The position numbers and the translations under genes are program-made. This document shows positions 11,016 to 22,646 of a DNA stretch of 64,000 nucleotides, piece after piece. Below the pieces are notes generated by a model. That model was not told where the DNA came from and did not search any database. It saw nothing but the letters and a program-made list of their open reading frames with translations. Each line of letters opens with the position of its first letter. Position 1 is the stretch's first letter. Source of the stretch: Arbacia lixula (taxonomy: Eukaryota > Echinodermata > Echinoidea > Arbacioida > Arbaciidae); assembly GCA_963669155.1 (NCBI GenBank), contig OZ022578.1, positions 4,963,815 to 5,027,814 of the forward strand, in the 5' to 3' direction.

Positions 11016-11119
11016 CACACACACACTCACACAAACACGCACGCACACACACAAACTCACGCACACACACACTCATACACACACACACGCACACCTACTC
11101 ACACACACACACACACACT
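11016..11119. repeat. CA microsatellite, right part (unit 1)
   Basis: Continuation of the CA tract beyond the L1/Tx1-like insertion, with the interrupted pattern TCACACAAACACGCACGC that also follows the CA core in the other units. Confidence 0.95.
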
Positions 11120-11349
11120 GCTTCAACTTAAGGTGACCTTTAATTTTGGTTTGTGTGCATTCATCATGTTCATACACTTGAGTTATGTGTTGGTTTTCAT
11201 GTATTGTGTTTGTCAGGAATTAGTACATTAGCAAAAGTGTAAGCCTCTAATGGCCTTGAAGGCTTTAACATAATATTGAATGTGTTTCAAGTGGGAGGGG
11301 GGGGGGGCGACATTTTGTGCAGGGGGTGACAATTTGTGATGTCAGGGTT

Positions 11350-11377
11350 CTGCACAAATTGTCGTCAATTTGTGCAG
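11350..11377. other. Unit-end hairpin, short-loop form (unit 1)
   Basis: Perfect 12-bp inverted repeat CTGCACAAATTG/CAATTTGTGCAG with a 4-base loop (TCGT). In units 2-6 the loop is the 10-base TCGCCGGCGT. About 140 bp further right lies TTACGTCACACGTGAT, which joins a CRE-like half (TTACGTCA) to an E-box (CACGTG). The remainder of 11120-11607 shows a G run at 11286-11307 and no gene. Confidence 0.6.
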
Positions 11378-11607
11378 GGGAAGAACATAACGCAACCAAT
11401 AATTCGTCACTGTGTTCACGAACCGTTCCAGGTGGTCTTTTGTTCATATTTTGATGTCTTTAATGTGTACCTTCATGAACAAGAAGTTTCAAGTCATGGA
11501 ATGCAGTCTTTACGTCACACGTGATGGGAATCTGAAATCGTCTTTGTTTTAATCTCGGCACAGACAGGGAATTAACCTTTCACGGTCTATGAGGCAACAT
11601 GAGGCAA

Positions 11608-13060
11608 TAAGAAGAAATATATTGATTATAAAAACAAATTAACAAATATCATAAGAGCTGCAAACAGAAACTAGTAATTTCCCACAAAATATGTTTTTAG
11701 GTAATTTGAAATTGTCATCTAGACAGGCCATTGCTAATGAATTTCATTCATACCTCATCAATGTTGGTAAGCGACTCTTTTATTCAATACCTGTATCAAT
11801 GCATTCATTTCAGGAATACCTCACGGTTAGTAACCCAAATTCATTTTTTGTGAAACCACTTTTATCCAGTGATATAGTTGAAATTTGTTCATCTTTGAAC
11901 GCGTCAAAGCCAAACGGCCCCGATGATATTTCAATTAAAGTAGCCAAACAATGTATACATTATTATGTAGATCCCCTTTGTGATATCTTTAACAAGTCAT
12001 TATGCTTTGGAATAGTCCCCGACAAACTGAAAATAGCTCAAATAATTCTTTTGCATAAGAAAATAAGAAAATTATCGGCCTATTGCACTGCTCTCTGTGT
12101 TTGCAAAGATGTTAGAAAAAGGTATGCATCAATTTTCTTACTAAATACAAATGTATAATTCCTGAACAATTCGGATTTCTGAAAAATCATTCCACAGCTT
12201 TAAGTATTGAATATTTCTATGACCACATTTTACAGGAACTTGATAAAGGTGTTGTGGGGTTTTCATGGACCTATCCAAGGCATTTGACACCATCGATCAC
12301 CACATTCTTTTACAAAAGCTATTTCATTATGGTGTACGTGGTGTACCACTTCAGTGGTTTGAGAATTATTTGTCAAACAGAAAACAGTATGTGGTGGTTG
12401 ATGGTGTCGAATCAGCTTATATGGATGCTTGCGTGGGCGTACTATAAGGTTCCGTGCTTGGACCTCTTCTATTCTTTTTGTATATTAATGATTTTATTAA
12501 CTCTTGTAAATTGTTGAACTTTTCATTATTTGCTAATGACACTGTTACTGCTTATTATTGTCCTCGCATCCATGATCTGATTACTATTTTGAATGAGGGA
12601 TTATTCAAATTAAATGAGTGGTTTAAATGTAACAGATTACTGCTTAATTATGATAAAACAAAGTATGTCATATTTCATACCAGAAGAAGATACGTTCCAG
12701 ATGTTATTGATCCTGTTAAAATTGAAAATGCTGTAATCGAAAGAAGAAACACCATTGATTTTCTGGGCGTTATTATTCACGTATCAATTGACTGGAAATA
12801 TCACATTACTCATGTATGTTCTATGCCTTCAAAAAGTATTGGTGTCTTATATATGTTGAATAATTTATTACCTTTAAAAATATTATTGTACATTTATAAT
12901 TCCATTGTAGTGCCGCATCTCAGCTACTGTAATATAATATGGGGCAATACATATAATTCAAAATTGAATAAACTACACATTCTACAGAAGCGGGCAATAC
13001 GTTGCATTACTAACAGCAGTTACAATAGTCCAAGTTCTCCTCTATTTGTAAAATTTGTAA
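11608..13060 (+). pseudogene. RT remnant, unit 2
   Basis: Carries the same three lesions as unit 1: frameshift after RT-2, TAA at 12445-12447, and Asn at motif C (12535-12537). The upstream linker and endonuclease are absent because the unit begins inside the ORF. It lacks the later TGA seen in units 3, 4 and 6. Confidence 0.85.
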
Positions 13061-13180
13061 CCCCCCACACCCGTAGGTCTCATTTAATGGGTGGCATAGT
13101 CGGACATCGGCGACACCACTGACCATGACTGAAATATGTTGAAAAATCTTGGAAAGAGCAGCTAAAAACCATTCCTATGA

Positions 13181-14227
13181 TTACGTGTCCCCCACGCCTA
13201 GCCTTCTTACGAGGCGGTAGAACTTTTCCTTCACATAGTCATAGAACTCGTACTCCTTTTCCAACCAGTTCCTCAAATCAGAACAGGTCTTCGGAGATGG
13301 TGGTTTCTTGAAGTTCGTCTCATACCTCTTCATTGCTTCCTTTTTGATTTCTGCGTATACCTTGAGCGCACTTCTAAACGTGGCGGGAAGTAGCTTTTCA
13401 AAGACTCTGAGAGTGAGGTCGTATTCTTCGGTGATCCCGATGACGAGGAACTTGTCCACATTCTGTTTGGCGTGCTGGAGGGCGTATGATGGGTTGCTGC
13501 ATTTGACGTCATACCCACAGAAGGAAGTCACGTACATGAAATGGAAGTGACTTGTACTGCATTCGTATAACGCCTTCTTAAAGCAATCATCCACAGTCTC
13601 GTTGTCTGTCTCGCGATTTATGCCTTGTTTGTCACCATCAGGGTCGCCATAACGCATGTAGTAGAAGTGAGAAACGAATCGGCTTACCGGGTCTCGGATG
13701 ATACTGATAAGAATGGGTTTCTTCCCTGCCACGCCCATATCGAGATAGCGGTAATGCCCGTGGAGAATACTGCCATCTGAAGCGTTGGCTAACTTCCTAT
13801 CTATTTCACGCCTGGCATCAGCGAAGGTGCTAGTTTTGAGCATGAGCTTGATGTAGATTGGTTTACCAAAATGGTTGATTCTCGACAGTTCCCGATAAAT
13901 GGTTGAGAGGGTGCGCGTCCCACATTTTGGCATGGAGAGGGACATCACCGCTCTCTTGCCGTCATAGACCGGCTTCCCGTACGCAAGCTGACGTTTATTG
14001 ACAGGATCAACCGAAGGACTAGAACCATTTCCCTCGACCCTAGCGGCCTGCTTGCTGAAACCCGGAAGACTGGTACCTAACTGCTCCTCATAGCGCACCT
14101 CAACTTTGTATGATGACATTAGCTTGTGTACACGCTGATCCCATTTCACGAATATCGTCATCGAAACGAACAAAAAAAATAACATAACCGAACAGGTCAA
14201 AGCCCGACATTCATACTGCCCATGCAT
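13181..14227 (-). CDS. 2-O-sulfotransferase-like protein, copy 2
   Basis: 348 aa from the ATG at 14225-14227, with the PAPS loops, HGH and paired cysteines intact. Distinguishing residues against copy 1: Q4/E6 at the N-terminus, Ser-Ser at 38-39 in the stem, Lys78, Ser108 and Leu128, Lys131-Thr132 (removing the Asn131 sequon), Met191, Thr234 and Ser286. The Ser-Ser and Lys-Thr variants are shared with copy 6. Confidence 0.87.
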   Translation of the reverse strand: MHGQYECRALTCSVMLFFLFVSMTIFVKWDQRVHKLMSSYKVEVRYEEQLGTSLPGFSKQAARVEGNGSSPSVDPVNKRQLAYGKPVYDGKRAVMSLSMPKCGTRTLSTIYRELSRINHFGKPIYIKLMLKTSTFADARREIDRKLANASDGSILHGHYRYLDMGVAGKKPILISIIRDPVSRFVSHFYYMRYGDPDGDKQGINRETDNETVDDCFKKALYECSTSHFHFMYVTSFCGYDVKCSNPSYALQHAKQNVDKFLVIGITEEYDLTLRVFEKLLPATFRSALKVYAEIKKEAMKRYETNFKKPPSPKTCSDLRNWLEKEYEFYDYVKEKFYRLVRRLGVGDT

Positions 14228-15164
14228 GATCGATATTGACAAATAGGTATCCGTTCTATGTCTGTGAATTTCAAGACCAATATGTTGTCTTTAGGCACTA
14301 TACATATTCATGCACCCGGCCTGCAGCGTCGTTTTTGAACTCTGAGATCTTCTGTCACGATTGATAACCATTTGCTACTATGAGTTGACAACGATGTTGA
14401 TCACAATGTGAATAAAAACTAGGCTTTTAGCCCAATTATAACATTGCAGCAAGGCATGTGTCGAACGTGATCAGCGGTCACTGGTTACTTGATAGGTCAG
14501 ACGTCGATTGCCTAGCTGTGCTCAGGTACTAACTTTGAAGCAAATGGCATGGATACATATCTTTTGATGACAGGGGCCCTAAAAGCAAGCAAATCCCTTT
14601 CCCCGCCACAGCTGATGTAATTATGCCTAGTGAAGTCTGACAAAATACAACAGAAATGTTTTTGTCGTACACGCAATGCACATTTCAAGGCCCTTATTAC
14701 GCAACTCAGCTTTCCATAAGTCACTGTACTTTTTTTTTTTCACAAGGATCATCCGATCGAGAACAAGAGATGTGACAGGGTCCGAGCAGTTCCAGCATTT
14801 AGAACTCGGGTTATCGTGTCGAGAAACGTGCGCTAACTAGTGTTCTTTACACTATAATCACAGGAACATCCTGTAGTCACATAAATTTCGTAGATCTACT
14901 GAGTACTAATGGGTAAGCAACTGATGGGTACGCACGACTCGTGACCCGTTCTTGTGCTGTATGAGATGCCCAATTTATTCCTGTTTTAACATCGTGGGAG
15001 TGAATTTCCTACAAATTAAATCCTAATCAAAATTTGTTAATATTATTAACATTGTTTTCAGATGCTCGTTGAAAAGAAGAAATGGTAATCTACAAATATC
15101 TGATTTAGCTGATGGGAATCAAAATCATTGAGATGTTGATTTGGCACATAGGAACAGGTCACCA

Positions 15165-15248
15165 GTCGTGCGTAAAGTCGTGCGTAAAGTCTTGCGTAAG
15201 GTCGTGCGTAAAGTCGTGCGTAAACTCGTGCGTAAAGTCGTGCTTAAA
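15165..15248. repeat. 12-bp minisatellite, 7 copies (unit 2)
   Basis: Seven copies. Only the terminal copy has the CTTAAA variant; internal variants are GTCTTGCGTAAG and GTCGTGCGTAAA with one A-to-C change. Confidence 0.95.
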
Positions 15249-15770
15249 GACAGCCAGTCCCTTTTTCAGATCACCACAAAACCATCGAAACATTGGCAAA
15301 ACATATAGAGAAGTGTTAGCAAGCTCTATATTCACAATTTGAAACTGATACGTAGTGTAAAATTCAAATAATGCACGTAAACAACGTCTGATTAATAGTC
15401 TTTACCTCAGGCTCTTAGCAGTTTTTTTGTTGAAATATCTGCTTTATTGATTAATCTGTTTATGAAATTATAAAACGCATTATGAAAAAAAAATGTTCTA
15501 TGGAAGGAATCATCTCCAAAGTTTGGTAGTTACTCATAAAATTAGGATTTCACACATGCATAATAACCACATAGATACTGTAACAAAGACTAATACTTTT
15601 TTCGTAGTCCGAAAAAAGGCGGTTTGAAATTTAACGGCTGAAATTTTTTACATCTACAGAAAGCTTCAACATGCTATATTCTTAGAAATGGTCTTGAATC
15701 ACACTTTCTTCAATTTACGATCGTGATAGACGATTGCAAATTTTAAGCTTGCAAAAGGGACGGACAATCT
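15248..15770. mobile_element. TTAA MITE 'A', unit 2
   Basis: 523 bp between TTAA at 15244-15247 and 15771-15774. It differs from unit 1 by an expanded T run (GTTTTTTTG) near 15422, a feature also seen in units 3, 4 and 6. Confidence 0.8.
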
Positions 15771-16974
15771 TTAATGCCATGCATAATTTATACAAACACC
15801 TTGGCAAACACCTGGCCCCCTCACCCGCCCCCCCCCCCTCACCCCCGTCTCATTTTCTTATTCAGTATATAGACTGCACATTAATTGAAAACCTAGAGCA
15901 AACTTATATACTACACACAAAGAAGGTCCATTTGGGGTGTGTATCGATCTGCATGATCATGGAAGCAAGACATGATTAGAGAATGGAAAATGCAAAACTC
16001 AGTTGGTGCATGCATGCATGAAGCCTGCATGAAGCCTGATGCAGCATTATACACGTCTAAATCCCTTCTTCAAACGACACTGATTTCATGATCGTATGTA
16101 CTTCTTTACAAGATAGTCCGAACAATGATGGGTGTAACCCCAATTTCTTTTATTCAACCATAAAGAGGAACAATCAAATTCATTCAAGATTCAAGATTCA
16201 AGATAAAATTTATTTCCAATATAAAAAAATAATACATTGTACAATATGGGTAATCACGGTAACAAAATTAATACATTTGAAGTTTAGTTTTGCAAAGTGT
16301 AATACATTATGTACATGATACAGTATTTCACAGTTTAATAGATTGGAAAATGGACTGAAAATAAAAGCTCAATGGCTTGACAAGATTATTCAGCCCGATA
16401 TGGTATATGGCATATAAATGGTTGATTTGTTGGCTATGTATAACACTATTAATACAAAAATATACATATCTATGACAAATTAGTCTTACCTATGAATTAC
16501 AATAACCTAAGGTTACGCCCCCCCCCCCCTATTCTACCCCCTCCCCTCTCTCCCAGCCTAGTTACAGATCATATTTTGATAACAGCGTAAATATAATTCG
16601 AATTAAAGAAGACAGGAAATCAAATTTTGAAATCGTACACCTATTTCAAAATCAAGTATATGTGAGAATTCATTCATGTATGAATCCTGCACAACTCCTT
16701 CAATTATGTAACCTAAATCCTTTCCTACATGTCCTCATCAACAAAAGCGCCATAGTTGCAAGATGGGTGTAACACCAATTCCTCTTGTTCAGCGTACAAT
16801 GCAGGAAACCTTTGAAAACCTTTCTAAAGGATCAGCAGAAAAAGATCGATTGAGAGATCTGATTCTGAAATTCGGCCCCCACTAGAGAAGTATTAACCCA
16901 GACTGCCATACTCCAGTGCCCCATGAATTAGAATAGAATAGAGCCCAGTGCCATGCCACTGGCACTCGTATTAA

Positions 16975-17339
16975 AGGGAATATACTGTACTGGAAAGACA
17001 AAAATGCCTTCAAAATGTGATCGTGAGCAATCTTCTTGCCAATTGTCTTAAATTCATGTATTGTCCAATTTAGAAACTTGTTGAATGTTATTTGCTCTCA
17101 AATCATCCGCGTTTGGAGTAATTAGTGATTTAATCACAAATCCTCGAAATGTTCGGCCCGAACAATTTGAGGATTTGTGATTTAATCACTTATTACTCCT
17201 AATGTGGATCATCTGAGGGCAAATAACGTTCAGCAAGTTTCTAAAATGGACAATACATGAAGTTAAGACCATTGGCAAGAACATTGCTCACGATCACATT
17301 TTGAAGGCATTTTTGTCTTCCCATTACAGTATATTCCCT
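16975..17339. mobile_element. Foldback TTAA MITE 'B', unit 2
   Basis: 365 bp between TTAA at 16971-16974 and 17340-17343, palindromic throughout and almost identical to the unit-1 copy at the same place, so it was present before the array expanded. Confidence 0.85.
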
Positions 17340-17740
17340 TTAAGTAAGAGCCCTTCTTATTGACCTGCATTACTGAAAGGCATCATAGTATGGAAGTTTA
17401 TTTCCCACTTGTCAGGATTAAGATTAAGATTAAACTCTGAGCTCAATAATGTAAAAAGAAATTACAAGAGAGGGGGGAAAGGGTTTTCTTTTTCCAGCGA
17501 GTAAAACAAAAAGCACGTAATATATGTATAATAATAATATGGACCCTCTAATATATATGACTGATTCACACAATTCTAGTCGACTAAATTGGGACTATTT
17601 CGGGCACAATACACACAAACCTTGATTTTAATCCGTTTACCTGGTTCCGCTAACCCATAACCCCCATACACAAAATGCTATCGCCCTACCATCGACATTT
17701 TAAACACTGATGCTCATAAATATTAAAACATAACCCGCCC

Positions 17741-17799
17741 TCACACACACACGGACACACACACACACACACACACACTCACGCACACACACACGCACA

Positions 17800-17835
<36 letters not shown>

Positions 17836-17966
17836 ACACACTCACACTCACACAAACACGCACGCACACACACAAACTCACGCACACACACACTCATACA
17901 CACACACACGCACACCTACTCACACACACACACACGCACAAACACACACACACACACACACACACT
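17741..17966. repeat. CA microsatellite, unit 2
   Basis: Uninterrupted by any insertion, and shorter than in unit 3: it lacks the central block with CACGGACATACAC. Confidence 0.95.
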
Positions 17967-18197
17967 GCTTCAACTTAAGGTGACCTTTAATTTTGGTTTG
18001 TGTGCATTCATCATGTTCATACACTTGAGTTATGTGTTGGTTTTCATGTATTGTGTTTGTCAGGAATTAGTACATTAGCAAAAGTGTAAGCCTCTAATGG
18101 CCTTGAAGGCTTCAACATAATATTGAATGTGTTTCAAGTGGGAGGGGGGGGGGGGCGACATTTTGTGCAGGGGGTGACAATTTGTGATGTCAGGGTT

Positions 18198-18231
18198 CTG
18201 CACAAATTGTCGCCGGCGTCAATTTGTGCAG
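18198..18231. other. Unit-end hairpin, unit 2
   Basis: Same 12-bp stems as unit 1 but with the 10-base loop TCGCCGGCGT, itself partly self-complementary. The 34-bp form is the majority form. Confidence 0.6.
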
Positions 18232-18461
18232 GGGAAGAACATAACACAACCAATAATTCGTCACTGTTTTCACGAACCGTTCCAGGTGGTCTTTTGTTCA
18301 TATTTTGATGTCTTTTATGTGTACCTTCATGAACAAGAAGTTTCAAGTCATGGAATGCAGTATTTACGTCACACGTGATGGGAATCTGAAATCGTCTTTG
18401 TTTTAATCTCGGCACAGACAGGGAATTAACCTTTCACGGTCTATGAGGCAACATGAGGCAA

Positions 18462-19914
18462 TAAGAAGAAATATATTGATTATAAAAACAAATTAACAAA
18501 TATCATAAGAGCTGCAAACAGAAACTAGTAATTTCCCACAAAATATGTTTTTAGGTAATTTGAAATTGTCATCTAGACAGGCCATTGCTAATGAATTTCA
18601 TTCATACCTCATCAATGTTGATAAGCGACTCTTTTATTCAATACCTGTATCAATACATTCATTTCAGGAATACCTCACGGTTAGTAACCCAAATTCATTT
18701 TTTGTGAAACCACTTTTATCCAGTGATATAGTTGAAATTTGTTCATCTTTGAACGCGTCAAAGCCAAATGGCCCCGATGATATTTCAATTAAAGTAGCCA
18801 AACAATGTATACATTATTATGTAGATCCCCTTTGTGATATCTTTAACAAGTCATTATGCTTTGGAATAGTCCCCGACAAACTGAAAATAGCTCAAATAAT
18901 TCTTTTGCATAAGAAAATAAGAAAATTATCGGCCTATTGCACTGCTCTCTGTGTTTGCAAAGATGTTAGAAAAAGGTATGCATCAATTTTCTTACTAAAT
19001 ACAAATGTATAATTCCTGAACAATTCGGATTTCTGAAAAATCATTCCACAGCGTTAAGTATTTAATATTTCTATGACTACATTTTACAGGAACTTGATAA
19101 AGGTGTTGTGGGGTTTTCATGGACCTATCCAAGGCATTTGACACCATCGATCACCACATTCTTTTACAAAAGCTATTTCAATATGGTGTACGTGGTGTAC
19201 CACTTCAGTGGTTTGAGAATCATTTGTCAAACAGAAAACAGTATGTGGTGGTTGATGGTGTCGAATCAGCTTATATGGATGCTTGCGTGGGCGTACTATA
19301 AGGTTCTGTGCTTGGACCTCTTCTATTCTTTTTGTATATTAATGATTTTATTAACTCTTGTAAATTGTTGAACTTTTCATTATTTGCTAATGACACTGTT
19401 ACTGCTTATTATTGTCCTCGCATCCATGATCTGATTACTATTTTGAATGAGGAATTATTCAAATTAAATGAGTGGTTTAAATGTAACAGATTACTGCTTA
19501 ATTATGATAAAACAAAGTATGTCATATTTCATACCAGAAGAAGATACGTTCCAGATGTTATTGATCCTGTTAAAATTGAAAATGCTGTAATCGAAAGAAG
19601 AAACACCATTGATTTTCTGGGCGTTATTATTCACGTATCAATTGACTGGAAATGTCACATTACTCATGTATGTTCTATGCCTTCAAGAGGTATTGGTGTC
19701 TTATATATGTTGAATAATTTCTTACCTTTAAAAATATGATTGTACATTTATAATTCCATTGTAGTGCCGCATCTCAGCTATTGTAATATAATATGGGGCA
19801 ATACATATAATTCAAAATTGAATAAACTACACATTCTACAGAAGCGGGCAATACGTTGCATTACTAACATCAGTTACAATAGTCCAAGTTCTCCTCTATT
19901 TGTAAAATTTGTAA
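18462..19914 (+). pseudogene. RT remnant, unit 3
   Basis: Shares the ancestral lesions (TAA at 19299-19301, Asn at 19389-19391) and adds a derived TGA at 19737-19739 (LKI then stop), a change also in units 4 and 6 but not 1, 2 or 5. Confidence 0.85.
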
Positions 19915-20034
19915 CCCCCCACACCCGTAGGTCTCATTTAATGGGTGGCATAGTCGGACATCGGCGACACCACTGACCATGACTGAAATATGTTGAAAAA
20001 TCTTGGAAAGAGCAGCTAAAAACCATTCCTATGA

Positions 20035-21081
20035 TTACGTGTCCCCCACGCCTAGCCTTCTTACGAGGCGGTAGAACTTTTCCTTCACATAGTCATAGAA
20101 CTCGTACTCCTTTTCCAACCAGTTCCTCAAATCAGAACAGGTCTTCGGAGATGGTGGTTTCTTGAAGTTCGTCTCATACCTCTTCATTGCTTCCTTTTTG
20201 ATTTCTGCGTATACCTTGAGCGCACCTCTAAACGTGGCGGGAAGTAGCTTTTCAAAGACTCTGAGAGAGAGGTCGTATTCTTCGGTGATCCCGATGACGA
20301 GAAACCTGTCCACATTCTGTTTGGCGTGCTGGAGGGCGTATGATGGGTTGCTGCATTTGACGTCATACCCACAGAAGGAACTCACGTACATGAAATGGAA
20401 GTGACTTGTACTGCATTCGTATAACGCCTTCTTAAAGCAATCATCCACAGTCTCGTTGTCTGTCTCGCGATTTATGCCTTGTTTGTCACCATCAGGGTCG
20501 CCATAACGCATGTAGTAGAAGTGAGAAACGAATCGGCTTACCGGGTCTCGGATGATACTGATAAGAATGGGTTTCTTCCCTGCCACGCCCATATCGAGAT
20601 AGCGGTAATGCCCGTGGAGAATACTGCCATCTGAAGCGTTGGCTAACTTCCTATCTATTTCACGCCTGGCATCAGCGAAGGTGCTTCCATTGAGCATGAG
20701 CTTGATGTAGATTGGTTTACCAAAATGGTTGATTCTCGACAGTTCCCGATAAATGGTTGAGAGGGTGCGCGTCCCACATTTTGGCATGGAGAGGGACATC
20801 ACCGCTCTCTTGCCGTCATAGACCGGCTTCCCGTACGCGAGCTGACGTTCATTGACAGGATCAACCGAAGGACTAGGATCGTTTCCCTCGACCCTAGCGG
20901 CCTGCTTGCTGAAGCCCGGAAGACTGGTACCTAGCTGCTCCTCATAACGCACCTCAACTCTGTATGGTGGCATTAGCTTGTGTACACGCTGATCCCATTT
21001 CACGAATATCGTCATCGAAACGAACAAAAAAAATAACGTAACCGAACAGGTCAAAGCCCGACATTCATACCGCCCATGCAT
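20035..21081 (-). CDS. 2-O-sulfotransferase-like protein, copy 3
   Basis: 348 aa, fully open. Against copy 1: Thr15 in the membrane segment, Pro-Pro-Tyr-Arg at 38-41, Asp68-Pro69 (which removes the first sequon), Ser108, Leu128, Met191, His227, Arg259 and Ser272. It keeps the Asn131-Gly-Ser sequon. Nearly identical to copy 4. Confidence 0.87.
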   Translation of the reverse strand: MHGRYECRALTCSVTLFFLFVSMTIFVKWDQRVHKLMPPYRVEVRYEEQLGTSLPGFSKQAARVEGNDPSPSVDPVNERQLAYGKPVYDGKRAVMSLSMPKCGTRTLSTIYRELSRINHFGKPIYIKLMLNGSTFADARREIDRKLANASDGSILHGHYRYLDMGVAGKKPILISIIRDPVSRFVSHFYYMRYGDPDGDKQGINRETDNETVDDCFKKALYECSTSHFHFMYVSSFCGYDVKCSNPSYALQHAKQNVDRFLVIGITEEYDLSLRVFEKLLPATFRGALKVYAEIKKEAMKRYETNFKKPPSPKTCSDLRNWLEKEYEFYDYVKEKFYRLVRRLGVGDT

Positions 21082-22016
21082 GATCGATATTGACAAATAG
21101 GTATCCGTTCTATGTCTGTGAATTTCAAGACCAATATGTTGTCTTTAGGCACTATACATATTCATGCACCCGGCCTGCAGCGTCGTTTTTGAACTCTGAG
21201 ATCTTCTGTCACGATTGATAACCATTTGCTACTATGAGTTGACAACGATGTTGATCACGATGTGAATAAAAACTAGGCTTTTAGCCCAATTATAACATTG
21301 CAGCCAGGCATGTGTCGAACGTGATCAGCGGTCACTGGTTACTTGATAGGTCAGACGTCGATTGCCTAGCTGTGCCCAGGTACTAACTTTGAAGCAAATG
21401 GCATGGATACATATCTTTTGATGACAGGGGCCCTAAAAGCAAGCAAATCCCTTTCCCCGCCACAGCTGATGTAATTATGCCTAGTGAAGTCTGACAAAAT
21501 ACAACAGAAATGTTTTTGTCGTACACGCAATGCACATTTCAAGGCCCTTATTACGCAACTCAGCTTTCCCTAAGTCACTGTACTTTTTTTTTCACAAGGA
21601 TCATCCGATCGAGAACAAGAGATGTGACAGGGTCCGAGCAGTTCCAGCATTTAGAACTCGGGTTATCGTGTCGAGAAACGTGCGCTAACTAGTGTTCTTT
21701 ACACTATAATCACAGGAACATCCTGTAGTCACATAAATTTCGTAGATCTACTGAGTACTAATGGGTAAGCAACTGATGGGTACGCACGACTCGTGACCCG
21801 TTCTTGTGCTGTATGAGATGCCCAATTTGTTCCTGTTTTAACATCGTGGGAGTGAATTTCCTACAAATTAAATCCTAATCAAAATTTGTTAATATTATTA
21901 ACATTGTTTTCAGATGCTCGTTGAAAAGAAGAAATGGTAATCTACAAATATCTGATTTAGCTGATGGGAATCAAAATCATTGAGATGTTGATTTGGCACA
22001 TAGGAACAGGTCACCA

Positions 22017-22124
22017 GTAGTGCGTAAAGTCGTGCGTAAAGTCGTGCGTAAGGTCGTGCGTAAAGTCGTGCGTAAAGTCGTGCGTAAAGTCGTGCGTAAA
22101 GTCGTGCGTAAAGTCGTGCTTAAA
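22017..22124. repeat. 12-bp minisatellite, 9 copies (unit 3)
   Basis: Nine copies, the longest array in the direct units; the first copy carries GTAGTG in place of GTCGTG. Confidence 0.95.
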
Positions 22125-22646
22125 GACAGCCAGTCCCTTTTTCAGATCACCACAAAACCATCGAAACATTGGCAAAACATATAGAGAAGTGTTAGCAAGC
22201 TCTATATTCACAATTTGAAACTGATACGTAGTGTAAAATTCAAATAATGCACGTAAACAACGTCTGATTAATAGTCTTTACCTCAGGCTCTTAGCAGTTT
22301 TTTTGTTGAAATATCTGCTTTATTGATTAATCTGTTTATGAAATTATAAAACGCATTATGAAAAAAAAATGTTCTATGGAAGGAATCATCTCCAAAGTTT
22401 GGTAGTTACTCATAAAATTAGGATTTCACACATGCATAATAACCACATAGATACTGTAACAAAGACTAATACTTTTTTCGTAGTCCGAAAAAAGGCGGTT
22501 TGAAATTTAACGGCTGAAATTTTTTACATCTACAGAAAGCTTCAACATGCTATATTCTTAGAAATGGTCTTGAATCACACTTTCTTCAATTTACGATCGT
22601 GATAGACGATTGCAAATTTTAAGCTTGCAAAAGGGACGGACAATCT
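22124..22646. mobile_element. TTAA MITE 'A', unit 3
   Basis: Bounded by TTAA at 22120-22123 and 22647-22650. It is followed by one of the longer C tracts of the array near 22699-22714. Confidence 0.8.

Larger units (their letters stand above)
2657..11607. repeat. Tandem unit 1 (leftmost)
   Basis: First of six direct repeats. Its left border (at TAAGAAG, 2657) is continuous with the upstream half of the retroelement, so this unit preserves the ancestral left junction. Order: RT remnant (+), sulfotransferase (-), gene 5' flank, 12-bp minisatellite, TTAA MITE, C-rich spacer, foldback MITE, CA tract, unit-end hairpin. It is about 2 kb longer than units 2-4 because an L1/Tx1-like element sits in its CA tract. 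Confidence 0.95.
11608..18461. repeat. Tandem unit 2
   Basis: 6854-bp unit. Its left border joins the unit-1 end sequence (GAGGCAACATGAGGCAA) to the RT interior at TAAGAAG, the recurrent duplication junction. Component order as in unit 1 but without the L1/Tx1-like insertion, so it is close to the basic form. Confidence 0.95.
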
